NCBI GenBank assembly: GCA_028694275.1 | Contig: JAQUTS010000032.1 | Location: forward strand, 1 to 13,425 | DNA: 13,425 nucleotides | Source of the DNA: Candidatus Gastranaerophilales bacterium | Lineage (GTDB): Bacteria > Cyanobacteriota > Vampirovibrionia > Gastranaerophilales > CAJFVJ01 | Direction of reading: 5' to 3' | Notes under the pieces: model-generated | The model's database searches: none | The model's input: the letters and a program-made list of their open reading frames with translations, nothing else | What the model was told of the DNA's origin: nothing | Translations under genes and position numbers: made by a program | Shown here: one piece after another, positions 13,097 through 13,425 of the stretch | How the letters are laid out: the number at the start of each line of letters is the position of its first letter | How positions within the stretch are numbered: position 1 is the first letter of the stretch

Positions 13097-13121
13097 AAGA
13101 GCCCTTTATCAAGGGCTTTTT
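13097..13121 (+). terminator. Intrinsic terminator of the STAS-like gene
   Basis: AGCCCTT (13100-13106) pairs with AAGGGCT (13111-13117) in a 7-bp stem with a TATC loop, and five T in a row end at 13121. It lies about 30 nt after the stop and just before the convergent gene's stop; the minus strand lacks a good T-tract, so it serves mainly the plus strand. Confidence 0.85.
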
Positions 13122-13123
13122 GC

Positions 13124-13425
13124 TTATTTGAAATAGCTTTTGACGTCATATTTGTTGTCAAGAAAATGGATGTCTTGTTTGTAGTTTTTCGGGTCAGCTT
13201 GGGCATTTATGAATCGGGTGAGCAATATAGGTACAAATTTTGACGGGATGCTGTGAAAATCAATAATAAATTCATTAATGCCGATTTTTCTTAGTTCGGG
13301 AACGTATTTGAAAATATCTAAGACTTGATTCTTGTACATGTGCATACGGCAGAATCCATCAACGGCTATCGGGAATAATCTTTGGGCATCAGGGTCAAAC
13401 ATTGCATAGTAGCTTCTTTGGCATG
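13124..13425 (-). CDS. Probable peptidase U32 family protein, C-terminal part (cut by window edge)
   Basis: The reading frame is open from the right edge to the TAA at 13126-13124, so about 99 C-terminal residues are visible. It reads in from outside as CQRSYYAMFDPDAQRLFPIA, then VDGFCRMHMYKNQ, followed by LDIFKYVPELRKIGINEFIID. A Cys-R-Y region, then a D-G-x-C-R-x-H segment and an 'L..L...GI...ID' strand resemble the peptidase U32 (collagenase-like, YegQ/RlhA-type) family, whose members act in rRNA or cofactor hydroxylation pathways or as proteases. An in-frame ATG at 13402 is internal to the conserved region and is not the true start. The family call rests on motif resemblance in a partial sequence; another TIM-barrel protein is possible. 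Confidence 0.6.
   Translation of the reverse strand, partial: CQRSYYAMFDPDAQRLFPIAVDGFCRMHMYKNQVLDIFKYVPELRKIGINEFIIDFHSIPSKFVPILLTRFINAQADPKNYKQDIHFLDNKYDVKSYFK

Overview
The window is an AT-rich bacterial chromosome segment with tightly packed housekeeping genes and small lineage-specific genes between them. No rRNA, tRNA, CRISPR array, insertion sequence or phage gene was seen. Several traits fit a non-photosynthetic relative of Cyanobacteria, of the Gastranaerophilales/Melainabacteria type: a cytoplasmic REC-histidine kinase next to a LuxR/NarL-type regulator, ThyX instead of ThyA, a short Bacillus-type phosphoglucose isomerase, and unrecognised Ala/Gln/Lys-rich proteins. This placement is inferred from overall protein character; no marker phylogeny was run.

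Left part (1-2740). The start of gltX (glutamyl-tRNA synthetase) runs off the left edge on the minus strand. It diverges from a NUDIX hydrolase gene of ADP-ribose pyrophosphatase type. That gene converges, with a 3-nt gap, on an unrecognised 303-residue gene. A 324-bp non-coding stretch follows, then rpsO (ribosomal protein S15) with a clear intrinsic terminator.

Middle part (2741-9490). A plus-strand cluster encodes a soluble REC-HisKA-HATPase kinase, a NarL-type response regulator 16 nt later, and a secreted, extremely Lys-rich coiled-coil protein whose GTG start lies one base after the regulator's stop. gpsA follows and ends at a symmetrical terminator shared with the convergent minus-strand pair pgi and a secreted patatin-like phospholipase (4-nt gap between the two).

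Right part (9491-13425). A small GNAT-like gene without a Shine-Dalgarno sequence converges, overlapping by 6 bp, on prfA. prfA ends the minus-strand series rpmE, thyX, prfA. An rpmE promoter with a structured leader faces a divergent gene for an 86-residue Cys/His-rich protein. Next is a STAS-like gene that needs a -1 frameshift to be read through; it is the most unusual object in the window. At the right edge is the 3' end of a probable peptidase U32 gene.

Functionally the window mixes translation (gltX, rpsO, rpmE, prfA), nucleotide and lipid precursors (thyX, gpsA, NUDIX), glycolysis (pgi), signalling (kinase, regulator, STAS-like protein) and exported proteins of unknown purpose (patatin, coiled-coil protein).
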